DNA of 64,000 bases from Acarospora socialis (lineage: Eukaryota; Ascomycota; Lecanoromycetes; Acarosporales; Acarosporaceae): NCBI GenBank assembly GCA_025617375.2, contig JAMYGW020000003.1, positions 1,302,001 to 1,366,000 on the forward strand, written 5' to 3'. The notes under the pieces are model-generated. The model searched no databases. It was not told where the DNA came from and worked only from the letters and a program-made list of their open reading frames with translations. The translations under genes and the position numbers were made by a program. Below are positions 22,506-33,777 of the stretch, in pieces. Position 1 is the first letter of the stretch; each line of letters opens with the position of its first letter.

Positions 22506-23108
22506 TCATCCGTCTCTTCCCCACAACTCCCGCCTTTTCGCCCTATCTTCCCTAGCTATGCGCCTCCTCCGACCCCATTTTAACTTCACAGCTTCTAGAA
22601 TCTGCTTCTGTGCTTCTTTCCGCTCGGGACTAGCCTCGCAAACGATCCCGACGAACAAATTCGAGCAATTAAACGTCTTCGCCAATTTGTCCCTCGTCCA
22701 TACGTCTGGGTTCTCCCGTCTCAGCCTGCGTATTTCCTCCATGTCTGCCGCTGTGAGATGATATTGTTTCTCGTAAGGGTTCCGAACTGGTGGTGGGAGC
22801 TTCGAAGGTTGTGATGAAGGCGGTTGACCAGAAATTTCGGCGAGGAGCTGCCGTCGTCGGTCATTCGGCGGGAGGAATTTCGAGGGTGTATGATATACTG
22901 AGGGAGCTGAAGAGGGAGGATTGAAGACGATGTGATCTTGTGTGTGGCTATCGGAAGATGCAAAGGAAGGATCAGGTTTGACTCGTAATCGCTGCTTGGT
23001 TCGGCGGAAGGAGGACTCATGTCTTCGAGAACCGACACTTGTCCTCAACAAACATGAAACAGGAGAAGATAAGGCCGCAATTGACGATCTAGGGATGAGA
23101 AGGTTCAT
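22506..23108 (-). CDS. MRPL20: mitochondrial large-subunit ribosomal protein mL58 (Mrpl20)
   Basis: Fungal-specific mitoribosomal protein. Single exon, 200 residues. The Arg/Ser-rich, acid-free N-terminus (about residues 1-40) is a likely mitochondrial presequence. The family core follows: RRTKQRLRVKPDPSF, then HIVFNPPSSAPSVYHTPSKF and LPPNDRRRQLL. The C-terminal half is a basic helix region with YEKQYHLTAADMEEIRRLR and NCSNLFVGIVCEASPER before a poly-basic end. It is divergent from the low-complexity gene at 23853. Confidence 0.92.
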   Translation of the reverse strand: MNLLIPRSSIAALSSPVSCLLRTSVGSRRHESSFRRTKQRLRVKPDPSFASSDSHTQDHIVFNPPSSAPSVYHTPSKFLPPNDRRRQLLAEISGQPPSSQPSKLPPPVRNPYEKQYHLTAADMEEIRRLRRENPDVWTRDKLAKTFNCSNLFVGIVCEASPERKEAQKQILEAVKLKWGRRRRIAREDRAKRRELWGRDG

Positions 23109-23852
23109 CGCGCCCGTTGCTGATACGCGATGCTTATGTATTTACCATCGAGAACAAATAAACTATTGCTTCAATCAGACTGAGCTGGCGGCCTCGGGAC
23201 ATCCCATATCGGCTTTTGACATCGTTTCGCGTGTTCCCTGACCTAATCCCTTTTGAGCTTAGCTTTCGGGATGGCCACCAATGTCACATCGTGATTCGTC
23301 CCTATACGAGACCGTCAGGTGAACGATGACCACCGCCGAAGTTAACTCAGCTGTCTGGTAACAGGGAACCAACTAACTACCCAGACCTTATTAAGGTAAG
23401 TCAAGGTAAGGTAAGGTAGGTAAGGTAACTTGCTTGGAAGTATGCGAGATAGAAGCAACACCGGACCCAGCTGAGCCACGCCTTAACCGACCCTGCTCCG
23501 GTTGCTATCTGGGCACAGTTTGCCAAAGCGCCGTGCTCACAATTGGTGCTTCGCTGGCCTTTCCACTCCATTTCCCGCCATGTGCTGAGATTAGCAAAGC
23601 TGACAGCGCTGCGCCCTCCCCTCTGAAGTAAAGAGGCCAGCAAGGTCGCCGATCAGGTACGTGGCGGTCACAGTACTGTTTTGGTCACTCAGATCGGTTG
23701 TTGGTGTCCCAACAGTTCAGTTGCATCCACCTGTTGCAAGTCAAACATATAAGTCACAGTGTTGATCTCGCAAGACAGAGATATAAAGAGTCGGCTTGAC
23801 TCTCTCCTCCCCACTCTCACTAGACTTGCTCGCACCAAGAAGCGTACGCACA
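23109..23852. promoter_or_regulatory. divergent promoter region with AAGGT repeats and TATA-like box
   Basis: Serves MRPL20 (minus) and the gene at 23853 (plus). It holds an imperfect pentamer array (AAGGT/GTAAG units) at about 23390-23430 and ATATAAAG at 23781-23788, 65 bases before the plus-strand ATG. Confidence 0.45.
23390..23430 (+). repeat. imperfect (GGTAA)n array
   Basis: Consecutive GGTAA/AGGTA units, seven or so, slightly irregular. A shorter relative (GGTAAGGTAAGGTGGG) occurs at about 25517 and another at about 60490. Typical intergenic microsatellite; not telomeric by its unit. Confidence 0.65.
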
Positions 23853-25034
23853 ATGGCAACCGTGCAGAGCGATACTCCTAGAGGTCCTGGCAACGAGGCC
23901 GGTTCCCGCATATCTTCGGTGCCACTTCTCGGTGAAGGTTTCTCAGAGAACGTGCAACTACAGTCGAAATCGGCGAGTACTGAGGGAAGCGTGGATGACG
24001 GCGCTCACGGCGGGAGCGAGAAGCCAGACACTACCAATAAGAGCGGCAAGAGGAGGTTCTGGGGTCTGGGTAAGAAGAAGGAAGATGAGAAGTCGAGAAA
24101 GAAGAGCGAAGCAGCCCCAACATCTACGGCAGTCTCGGGAGTAGCTCCAACTACTACAGGCCGGCCCAAATCCCCCCTGCCAGCCTCAAACATAATGCCA
24201 CTCTCCTCCTCTCCACAGCGTGCCAACTATCCCTATGGCATGCCGTCATCTCCAGGCCGCCACCTGTATTCATCATCCCCTCGTCTAGCCTCTCCTGCAT
24301 CTTCGCAAATTTTTGAGCGGGACGTTCAGGAGGACGGACTCGTCGCGCAAGCATCGCCTGCAATCCCAGCGCATATCACGACGGAAAATCACATACCACC
24401 AGTCTTGGAGGCGTCTTCGCTAGCCATTACGGACAACCATCTTGACCCAGATCATGTGGAGATCGTGATGCATTCCGCTCATCAACCCGCGGCCATGACT
24501 GTTACAGGAAGTAGCAGCAACGAGCTTGCTGGTACATCCTCACCCGAGGACTATGTTACTCACACAGAATATGACGATAATGCATCGAGTTATGGTGCAT
24601 TGGATTCGAATGATATCCGACGTCTGAGCTTCATATCATTTGCTGATGTTGTTCACTCGGAGCACGCCGAGCACGGAGGCACCCGAGACTCCGTTCATCT
24701 TGCGGATTTTCCATCAACTGCTCCACCACTGTCAGCGCCTAATCGGTCTCCATCACCTTTGCGTTCCCCAGTCTCATCCCACGGTCTGGGTGGTTCCCCT
24801 CCTGCCAGTGGTTCTGCCTCCTTCCAGGGGCTCGAGACATCTTCCAGTCGAGGCGGGCGGGGTCCTGCTAGCCCGTTATCCGCTCATAGTCCGCCAGCTG
24901 GGGGTGAGCTCACCATCGAAACGATGCGGCAAGCACTGCGGAAAACGGGAAGTGGGGACTTGGGTGGAGCCAGAAGTCAACCGATGAGTGCAGTTGGTGG
25001 AGATGACGCGAACAATGACCACTTTTTGAGGTGA
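23853..25034 (+). CDS. low-complexity conserved fungal protein of unknown function
   Basis: Single exon, 393 residues from the ATG at 23853. Mostly disordered and Ser/Pro/Gly-rich. One basic patch (GKRRFWGLGKKKEDEKSRKK, about residues 64-83) could be a nuclear signal or membrane-binding stretch. A conserved-looking short block follows: DSNDIRRLSFISFADVVHSE at about residues 250-270, then a C-terminal ELTIETMRQALRKTGSGDL. I recall similar SFADVVHSEH-containing proteins in other Pezizomycotina, but no function. A TATA-like element lies 65 bases upstream. Confidence 0.75.
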   Translation: MATVQSDTPRGPGNEAGSRISSVPLLGEGFSENVQLQSKSASTEGSVDDGAHGGSEKPDTTNKSGKRRFWGLGKKKEDEKSRKKSEAAPTSTAVSGVAPTTTGRPKSPLPASNIMPLSSSPQRANYPYGMPSSPGRHLYSSSPRLASPASSQIFERDVQEDGLVAQASPAIPAHITTENHIPPVLEASSLAITDNHLDPDHVEIVMHSAHQPAAMTVTGSSSNELAGTSSPEDYVTHTEYDDNASSYGALDSNDIRRLSFISFADVVHSEHAEHGGTRDSVHLADFPSTAPPLSAPNRSPSPLRSPVSSHGLGGSPPASGSASFQGLETSSSRGGRGPASPLSAHSPPAGGELTIETMRQALRKTGSGDLGGARSQPMSAVGGDDANNDHFLR

Positions 25035-26185
25035 TGCATGGCTCGTGTGCTGATGGATCTGCGTACACATGACAAGATCAACCGGTAATGGTTTGACGTT
25101 TTCCGGTATTACTTTTAAGAACGTTTGGTTGGGGTTCTGTGCTGTTTGCTGCGAGTCTCATGCTTATGATATCCGTGACGGGCGAATTGGCGCATCATTG
25201 CTGCAACTCTTTGGTTTTTGTATCAGGTACATTCGTCAGGAGACTTGGGTTATCGGGATATGCTGTACTAAGGGAGTAACTTTTTTCATGAGGTGCGTTG
25301 AGTACAGTTCCGTGAGGACATAACGAAATCTCACTGTAGGTCCAAGAACCCTTGACTCTATAAACTGCATGATTGAAGAGCTCGAGAAAGTTACATGTAT
25401 AACCATGTATTTCCCATTACGAGTAATGGGCGAAAACAACAACGCGGGCCAACAGGGTCCCAATTACAGCCTCAGACGTACGAGTACTTTAGATGAGCCA
25501 GTTCAACGATGATATAGGTAAGGTAAGGTGGGTGACGCTAAACCCGATTCTCTACTACTGCGACGCCCAATGCCCAATGGGTAACGTAAGGTTGGTTGCT
25601 CAACTGTATGCGCCATTGAACCTCAAGGAACTGATCTACGTTGAATTAATCTTCGAAAGCGGTGGTGGGGACCTCTTTGGAACCAGGTATGCAGGGTTTA
25701 TGTCACCAGCCTTCCAAGGTTATAGCACGTACTGCTATCTTCTCGTGACTGCGGCCCCAGAAGCGGTTCGAAGCTTGCGCCGCCTCTTACCCTCCTCGAG
25801 TTGATATGTCTGAAATTTACTGAGATCTTTGCCAACAATTTCACCTAAGTATTTTCGATAGCCTTGCTGACCATTTCTTTCCTCGAACAGACCTAACTGC
25901 CAACGTTGCCGCCTAGTTCAACCGCCTTGGCTGTTCGGTTCGATTTCCACCCCAGCGACATCTGATGATTGCTCGATAGTCCCTTTCCATTGCCTATAAT
26001 GGTCGCTGACTTGTGCGACCACCTATGCGGTACCATCTGGCAACACCACACTAGGATAACGAGGCACCATAGACAGTTGCCTGATGCCCACTTAGAAGAT
26101 CTTGGGCGGAATCGAATCGGGCTGGAGCACTGTTGAGAGACAAGCTACTTGGGCGGCCTCAATTGGAGGTGAAACTGCCGACAAT
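25035..26185. other. intergenic region upstream of RasGAP gene
   Basis: 1.15 kb with only doubtful short frames, including 25493-25804 on the plus strand. It holds one TACGAGTACT motif at 25479-25488 and a short GGTAA run near 25517. No gene is supported. Confidence 0.45.
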
Positions 26186-29100
26186 ATGGACAACGGGCAG
26201 CGCAATGGACACAAGCGTCGCTCTGGTATACAGGAACGGCCCAAATCGCAGGTCGAGCGGCGAACCAGCAAGAAATCATCTTCCAAAGACCGTCATGGAC
26301 ACGTCTACCCTGACGACTTCAGGGAGAGAACGATCCGGGCGGTAACTCCCGACTCGCCACTGGGACCCGTCATCGACGATGCAATTTCAGACTCAGGGTT
26401 CATGCCGCCTTCAACAGCTACCTCGCCTCGTTCATTGACGCGTGGGAATCTATATGAGCGCTCTAGAGTCCAGCAAACCTTTTCTAGCTCCAACGGCAGT
26501 AGTTTCACTACGAGTAACCATCCGAGGCAAAGAACTAGGACGCTAGATGAGACACCGAGCGACAAGTCCTCCTCACCCTTCACGTCCAGGCCGCGGAAGC
26601 GGATAGGGTCCGTGAACACAGCACGACTGCCACCTGAAAGAAGTGCCGTGGATGGCCTCACGTCGATCGGGTTTCCCTCCGTCTTGCCTTCACCACCCCT
26701 TCCAGAGCAGGGCTCCCAGCCCGGTCGGCAGAAGGTCTTCAAAACCCCGCCTCGTACAATGTCGCCCATATCGAATCCCGCCGCCGTTGGAGACTGGCTG
26801 CCCTCGGCCGTTGCTACATCCGATCCGAACAAAATTCTCCAACTCATGAAGACAACTTGCGGAAGGATGCACGGGATACTCTCATTCCGGACTACCACCG
26901 CTAGCTCTTGGGTTTCTGGTTACTGCGCCATCAACGTTGCGTCTGGTAGCTTGATATACCAAACAAAGGGTGAAGTATCACTTGCCAAGACGTTAATCCC
27001 GGATCTTCGAGGCTGTCAAGTGCGAACATTGTATGAGCCCGAATCCCGCATGGCCTATTTGGATGTCTCCACTCACTCGTCTGGTTTGGGGATCCACCTT
27101 CGACCGCACGTACCGGAGACTTTTGACTCTTGGTTAGCTGCTCTTCTATGCTGGCAACCGATTCGTCCAAAAGGAGTGCAGAACAAGATGACCAAACCTC
27201 AATCTACGGTGATATCAGAGCGTAGGTTTGCAGATCGGCGGCGTAATTCGGAGATCAATCTTGTGAAAGATGCCGCTATCATCAAAGTCGGCAAGATGAT
27301 GTACTGGGACAAGATGGGCAGCACTGCTACAACCAGAACACCTTCGGCGCGGAGAGCCTCGACGTACAAGATGCAGAGGAGCATATGTCAATGGTGGCGA
27401 AAAGTGTCCTGCACTCTCCAGGAGAATGGCCAGTTCAATCTCTACACGGAAAGCGATGTAACCCTGGTCTCAGTGATCCAGCTATCACAACTCTCGAGAT
27501 GTGCGATTCAGCGTTTAGATCCATCTGTACTGGAGGACGAGTTTTGCATTGCCATATATCCGCAATACACATCGATATCGACCCAGGTATCTATACTAAG
27601 GCCAGTATTCCTGTCTATGGAATCACGAGTTTTGTTCGAGGTGTGGTTTGTGCTCTTGAGAGCGTTTACTATACCTGAACTATACGGTCCTGAACAACAA
27701 CTTGAGGGTGGTGGAGCCAACCCTTCGCAGAAGTCACAAGTATCACAATCTGGCTCAACATCGAACATGTTTCGTGTCGAACGTCTTCTTTCACTGCGTA
27801 TCATTGAGGCCAAATTACGAAATCCGCGTGAAAGACGATCAAGTGATGCCAGGTCTCTATCCCGGCATCAGTCATCGATGGATACGGTTCGCATTGTGGG
27901 TGATCACTACGCTGAAGTACTACTCGACGGTGAAGTTAGGGCACGCACTGCAGTCAAGTCCGATACAAGTAATCCTTTCTGGAGGGAGGATTACAACTTC
28001 TATGACTTACCGCCGGTGCTCTCGAGCACATCAATAGCGCTTAAGACACGGAATCTTGCCGAAAAGGATTGGACGATTGTGGCACACGGCCCTTACGCAC
28101 TTGGACAAGGCAATTCTAGACCGATGACGCTGGTCGGAGATGTAGAGGTCTCTTCCCTTGACACACTACTTGGAATGGTGGAGCTTCGGTTAGATGATCT
28201 CGAGCGGGGAAAGGAAATAGAGAAGTGGTGGCCAATTACGACCGGACAGGACGACACCGTGGGTGAGATGCTCATGAAGGTTCGCGCAGAGGAGCTCGTG
28301 GTCCTCATGTCGAAGGAATATCAGCCAATGTCCGAGCTACTACATTCATTCTCGACCGGTCTAACTTTACAGATCGCACACATGGTCTCTTCCGACTCGA
28401 AGAGATTATCTGAGATCTTACTCAACATCTTTCAGGTTTCCGGGCAGGCGAGCGAGTGGATCATGGCCTTGGCCGAAGAGGAAATCGATGGTGTTAGCAA
28501 GGATACACCTGTGACGAGGCTCCGATATAGCCGAAGGATTCAGTCCAACGATTCCTACGAATCAGGGGTCGAGCGAGAGCTTCTCCTTCGTGACCTTGGT
28601 AAATCGGCGGCTGTTGAAGCCAATCTGCTGTTCCGCGGCAACTCGTTGTTGACCAAGGCGCTCGACCTGCACATGAGGCGACTTGGTAAAGAATACCTCG
28701 AGGAGACGCTTATCGAGAAGATTAGGGACATCGATGAGAGCGACCCTGATTGTGAGGTTGATCCAAACAGGGTGCAGCAGCAGGACATTCTGAACCGGAA
28801 CTGGCGTAACCTTATGACTCTGACAAGCGATGTCTGGAAGGCAATTTATAACTCGGCCTCGCGATGTCCGCCTGAGCTGCGAATGATATTTCGGCACATT
28901 CGATCATGCGCCGATGATCGGTACGGTAACTTCTTGCGGACAGTCACTTACAGTAGCGTTTCCGGTTTCTTATTCCTGCGGTTCTTCTGCCCGGCGGTCC
29001 TGAATCCGACGCTCTTCGGACTGCTGAAAGGTGCGTCTTACCCCAAGCTACAGAGACATAAGCTTACAGAACAATAGAACACCCCCGTTCTCGCGCACAA

Positions 29101-30108
29101 CGCACCCTGACCCTCATCGCCAAATCCCTCCAAGGTCTCGCGAACATGGCTTCTTTCGGATCGAAAGAACCGTGGATGGAGCCTATGAACGCATTTCTGA
29201 CATCTTCACGCCAGGAATTCAAGACATTCATCGACAGTATCTGCTCCATCTCGCCGGAACGCGCCACCTCTGCAATCCCGCCATCCTACGCCACCCCCAT
29301 CACCATCCTCGCAAGACTGCCCCCAACGAGCCGGGAAGGTTTTCCCAGCTTGCCATATCTGATCGATCACGCCCGAAACTTCGCTGCCCTCGTTACACTG
29401 TGGCTGAACGCCGCGCAGGAAGCCACAGCAAGCCAGGAAGGCTTCGAGGGCGATCTCGCCAAATTCCACGCCCTATGTCTCGGCCTCGAAAAGAAGACCG
29501 CCGAAGCGCTCGCCAAAGCCGAACAGGCCGAGCGGCCCAGCGGCCAGCTGGAAGTGAAGTGGGAAGAGCTGGTCGAGCAACTGGATCACTCCACCACCCT
29601 GACAGCCTCCGCCGACCGCAGCAAATCACCCGTCCCGAGTGCCCCTACCATCAGCACGGGTAACAGCAGCCGCACGAGCTTGAGCTATTTCCCACGCACT
29701 CACCACGCGGGTGCCCTATCGACATCATCGAACGGCGCGCACGACAACCGAAGGAACCGCAACGAAAGCCAACCCGAAACGGATAACGAAAACGACGGCT
29801 CCACCACCCCGCCGGGTTCCGCCTCCGGTCCGTGGAACGACCCACCGTCCCCAACCTCGAACTGGGCGTTCGAAAAGCGCAACGCCGAAGCCGAAGCCGC
29901 GCTGTCTCTGCATTCGGCGTCGGTGCATTCCCTGGACGCCGCGGGCCCAGTGGTCGGCCCGCCGCCACACAGCCCCGCGAGCAGAGACGGCGGCGGCAAG
30001 TATCGCTTCACGGACTTTGTGGGCGGCTTGAGGCGGAAGGTCAAGGAGCGGGAGGCGGCGAAGGGGGATCCGGGGAGGGAGTTTGTCGAGAGATTGTGGC
30101 AGCAGTGA
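26186..30108 (+). CDS. BUD2: RasGAP with C2 domain, Bud2/Cla2-like
   Basis: GTPase-activating protein, probably for the Rsr1/Bud1-type Ras GTPase that controls polarity. Two exons, 26186-29030 and 29078-30108, give 1,291 residues; the junction (donor GTGCGT, acceptor AATAG) joins FGLLK to EHPRSRAQRTLTLIAKSLQG in phase. The N-terminal 200 residues are disordered. A PH-like region follows at about 220-500, then a C2-like domain (RVERLLSLRIIEAKLRNP to VLSSTSIALKTRNLAEK, about 532-632). The RasGAP domain holds the arginine finger in LLFRGNSLLTKALD (Arg817) and the signature FLFLRFFCPAVLNP (about 930-943). The C-terminal tail from about residue 1,140 is disordered. The C2-plus-RasGAP layout favours Bud2 over Ira or IQGAP types. 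Confidence 0.9.
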
Positions 30109-30588
30109 GGGATGCTTGATTAATCGTCAGCGAAACGAATGAACTTAATGGGTCGGTTTCGGTGGGAGGTTGCAGATATAGCGTTGTGTCCGACTCGAGC
30201 GTTGGGCAGGTTGCGTTCGTCGTGCATACATAGAACATGAGCCATTCTTTTCTTGTGCATTTTTCTCCGTGATGAATATTTGGTGGTTGGGCTTTTTCGA
30301 GCGATGTGTGATTGGGTTGGAAGATCTGTTATCTTTGCATATGATCACGGTGTTTTTGAACTGGGGGGGTTGGTTCAAAGTGTTTATCGATGGGGTGGTT
30401 TCTATCTTTGCTCTATTGGTCTAGGCCCGAATGCCAAATACGAGTGTGAAGGTAGCTGCCAAGAAATTCATATGCGCAACTGCAGTCTATGACCGATTTG
30501 CGAAATTCTCTTCTCCCGTAAATGAGTATCACATACGCCTCGCTGTGCAGGGGTAAGTTTTCCGGGCGGTCATGGTAACAGCCAGCCA

Positions 30589-32071
30589 TCACTGGAAGAA
30601 CTTCTGATACGCCGCCTTCTCTTTCTTCGCCTGCTCGGCCGTCCGCTTCTTGACAGCCGCCAGCTCTTTCGTGACGGCCGCGTCACCGGGCGCCAGCTTC
30701 GCCGCCTCTTGCAGGTCATGCATGGCAGCCTCGTCGTCCCGCAGCCCCTCCCGCGCTAGCGCCCGACGGTAGTAAGCCTTGGCCTTGTCCGCCTCGGAGG
30801 CGCCCTGAACGGCGAGCGCGTGCGACGCCGACGTCTGCGCCTCGTCGAAGCTCTTCAGCTTCACTTGCAGCAGTGCCGAATTGGAGTGCAATGTGAAGCG
30901 CAGGGCGGAGGCCGCCGGGTCGGTTTCCTCTTCGGAGTATTCGTCCAGGTAGCGGAGGCCCTTTTGGTATTTCTCGAGGCCGAGGTGCAGATCCCCGCTT
31001 TTGAAGGCCTTATTGCCGAATTCTTTGATTTCGGTGACCATTTTGATGACTTGTGAGCCGGGGAGTTCTTCGGCTTGGTCTTCGGGATAGTCATCGTATG
31101 GGTCGCCGGTGGTGTCAACAGTTCTCGGTGCGGTGGCATCTGCGTTGTCGTCGTCCAGTTGGCCGCAGTCTAAAATGCTCAGTTAGCTTGTACAGTAGCC
31201 GCTTCAATTGTTAGGGCGCACCTATGATTGTGACGTCTTGTATAGGCTTGTCGTTTTGTGTCTTGAGGTTCTCGATTTTCCGCACAATGCCTTTGCCACT
31301 TAACACCTCTCCAAACACGACATGCTTTCCATCCAGATGGGGCGTCGGAACCGTGGTGACGAAAAATTGCGAGCCATTCGTGCCTGTTATCATGGTCAGC
31401 GACTTTATTCGCAGAGCGATACTTTTCGTAGATCTACCAGGTCCAGCGTTTGCCATTGATAGCAGGAAGGGTTTCTCGTGCTTGATCTCGAAGTTCTCGT
31501 CCTCGAACTTTTCTCCGTATATAGACTCCCCGCCAGTGCCATTGCCAGCTGTGAAGTCGCCGCCTTGTATCATAAATTGTTTGATGACTCGATGAAAGCC
31601 GGAGCCTGTCCCGACGTCAATCCGGGCTGGTCGTGGTACTCGAGCTTTGGACGCATTACGGACCTTTGTAGCTCAGTGGCTTTCCAGACTTCCCTATGCC
31701 TTTCTCCCCCGTACATAATGCCCTGAAATTCTCCGCTGTCTTCGGTACGACTGGAGAACGCTGTTAGGCGATGACAGTAGGCTGTCTCAAAGTCTATGCT
31801 CACCATCATTGTACTGCAATATGTCAGTTCAGTGTTGCATCCTTGACAATCATCCATGAACGGCGAGTGAGACCGTAGGTTAGGGGTGTTCATGTCGAGG
31901 GTGATGAAGCTTACAAGCTCAAAGAATATCCGTCCTTCCTTCCTTGTCCCGATCTGGATATCAAAGAATACCTTGGTGCGCTCTGCCTTGACCGTCAGCG
32001 TATTCTGAGCTCGTCAGTCCGAGCCATCGAGGCCTTTCAACTAAACACTAACTGTTGTGTTCCGTGGCCAT
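30589..32071 (-). CDS. CPR6: cyclophilin-40 type peptidyl-prolyl isomerase (Cpr6/CypD)
   Basis: Hsp90 co-chaperone with an N-terminal cyclophilin domain and C-terminal TPR domain. Seven exons fit by phase: 32071-32053, 32009-31915, 31813-31804, 31750-31664, 31605-31438, 31383-31222 and 31169-30589, about 373 residues. The third exon is a 10-base microexon (TACAATGATG) that completes [20 protein letters not shown]. Active-site blocks: [16 protein letters not shown] and [20 protein letters not shown]; His replaces the cyclophilin-A Trp, as is usual for Cyp40, which lowers cyclosporin affinity. The TPR part starts at about residue 225 ([20 protein letters not shown]). The join of exons 1 and 2 is the least certain part: a CAG acceptor five bases downstream breaks the frame, so a GAG acceptor is assumed. 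Confidence 0.9.
31804..31813 (-). other. CPR6: 10-nt microexon in CPR6
   Basis: Flanked by TTGCAG and GTGAGC; supplies Tyr-Asn-Asp and one base of the next codon. Without it the highly conserved cyclophilin segment [14 protein letters not shown] cannot be built, and the flanking introns fit in phase. Confidence 0.85.
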
Positions 32072-32477
32072 TGTGGAGTTCTGAGACGAGAGCTGTACTT
32101 TAACTCTGCGTTTGATAAGTCGTTATTACGCTGATTGAAAGTTGTACTCTTGTTGGACTGATTAGAAGCTTTTGAGAGTACAAGTTATTCATACAAGCTG
32201 AGATTAATCTGAGGTTCACGAAAGTTCCATGTGTATTCGATTGCTGGTCTATTTATAGGTAGAGCTAAACACCCCACCAACATCAAAAGCTGCCCCACCA
32301 CAAGCCTTTCAGCTCTTCCTCCAAGCCCTCTGCGCGCCGACACCATCTTTGATCACTACACGCTGGGCCAATCCGTGCAGATTTGGGACCATATGCGCGG
32401 ACGGTGCTTCGGTTCCGACCGACGTGTCCAGACTTGGTTATTCTTCATCAAACCATCCAAGATGACGCAGATCCCTA
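32072..32477. other. intergenic region between CPR6 and DTD1
   Basis: Two minus-strand genes in tandem; the 406 bases should hold the DTD1 3' end and the CPR6 promoter. No clear heat-shock element triplet could be assigned by eye. Confidence 0.4.
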
Positions 32478-33290
32478 CTATTCGAGTAACGACGGTGGAA
32501 GGCCGCCGTCCAAATCCTCCCTTGTCCTTTTTGGCGCGTTTAATTTGACAATTTCAGATCTTGGCGGATTTGTCTGAATCTCCATGGTAACCTGAACAAC
32601 TCAGAAATGTATCAGCTCTATGCCGACAAGCATCAAAGTGGAAACGCTTGTTCGAGTGTTTACCGCGCCGTCCTCACAGCGGTAGTCCACACCTACCGGT
32701 CCATCATTCACCAGGCCAACCTCCATCATGGCTTGAAAGACGCCATTCTTGACCTTCTCTGGATCGTAGATCTCCTGCACTTTCGCATAGAAATGGTCGT
32801 ATAATTCTCTTGCTTTATCACCGCCGGCAGCGCCATGGAAGTCCGGCTTCGAGCCCTTTTTCGTCGATGCGAGTAAAGTGAACTGAGAGACTTACATCGA
32901 CGAATGAGTAATGACGGCCATGCTACAATAACAGCTGGAAGCATAGCAACCTTACTGACCACACAAGACTTCGCCCTTGATATCCTGTACGCTCTGCTTC
33001 CACTGCGAAGGTCTCATCAGCTAAGCGTCGAGGCCACCTTCTGACAGCATTCCAATACCGTGCCGCCAGCTTCATCAGGCCACAGCTTTAACTTCAGGAC
33101 CTTCGCGGCCATCGCTTCTACTTCCTTCTGCGTGTCATCAGGTGCAACAGCGGCGAATACAAGTACGCCCCTGCCGATTGACGAGACCAACTGTTTGTCG
33201 ACTGTAACTGAAGCCGAGGCGACGCGCTGAAGTACGGCTTCAAATAATCAGCGGCGGAGCATATCTCTTGACTTCCTTCCCACCTTTCAT
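32478..33290 (-). CDS. DTD1: D-aminoacyl-tRNA deacylase (DTD1)
   Basis: Removes D-amino acids (and glycine mischarged on tRNA-Ala) from tRNA, acting as a proofreader in the cytosol. Five exons fit by phase: 33290-33284, 33237-33059, 33002-32960, 32890-32697 and 32591-32478, giving 178 residues. The first coding exon is just ATGAAAG, producing [20 protein letters not shown]. Further family blocks: [55 protein letters not shown] (the SQFTL motif completed across intron 3), [10 protein letters not shown] and [20 protein letters not shown] with the Gly-cisPro motif. The last 25 residues are a charged extension. Short exons hide this gene from simple frame searches. Divergent from NOT3. Confidence 0.92.
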
Positions 33291-33777
33291 GGCTACGTCG
33301 ATCCGTGCGTGTCGCCCTGTTCCGAACTGAGACCGGATGCGAAGTCCTCGTCAGATATATATGCAGTTGTATGTCCTTCCTTGTGCATCAACAACCCCAT
33401 GCGGTCCGTCCGGTCCAGAACGCATATGCATTCAAACAGCGTGCAGGTGGAGGCCCATAAGTAAACCTGCGAAATCAGGCGAAGTCTTTCGTACCTGGCT
33501 GCTACCCTGAGGCGCTAATTCCACTTCTGGTTAGCGAAGCGAGTATCGCAGGACGATCACTATCTACCTACCACCAAGCTCTCCGTTGCATGGTCTCGTA
33601 AGCTCCCTCTACGGATTGCTGCTCTGGACTTCGACAGGTCTCTGCTCGTCATCACCGCGAGCCCGAACATAGTGACGCGAAACGGACGAATACGCGCCGG
33701 TTTGTCGAAACACCATCTTACTCCAATTACCGGGTCCCTGCACTCGACAGATACACCTCACTCCCCCCGAGTTCAAC
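33291..33777. promoter_or_regulatory. divergent promoter, DTD1 / NOT3
   Basis: 487 bases between two divergent start codons. Contains no obvious TATA box. No gene seen. Confidence 0.4.

Noticed and set aside
25925-25965. GGTTCGATT resembling a T-loop
   Set aside because: No pairing T stem and no upstream cloverleaf.
29393-30044. several antisense frames over the end of the RasGAP gene
   Set aside because: High-GC codon shadow of the disordered C-terminal tail, with Arg-rich meaningless translation.
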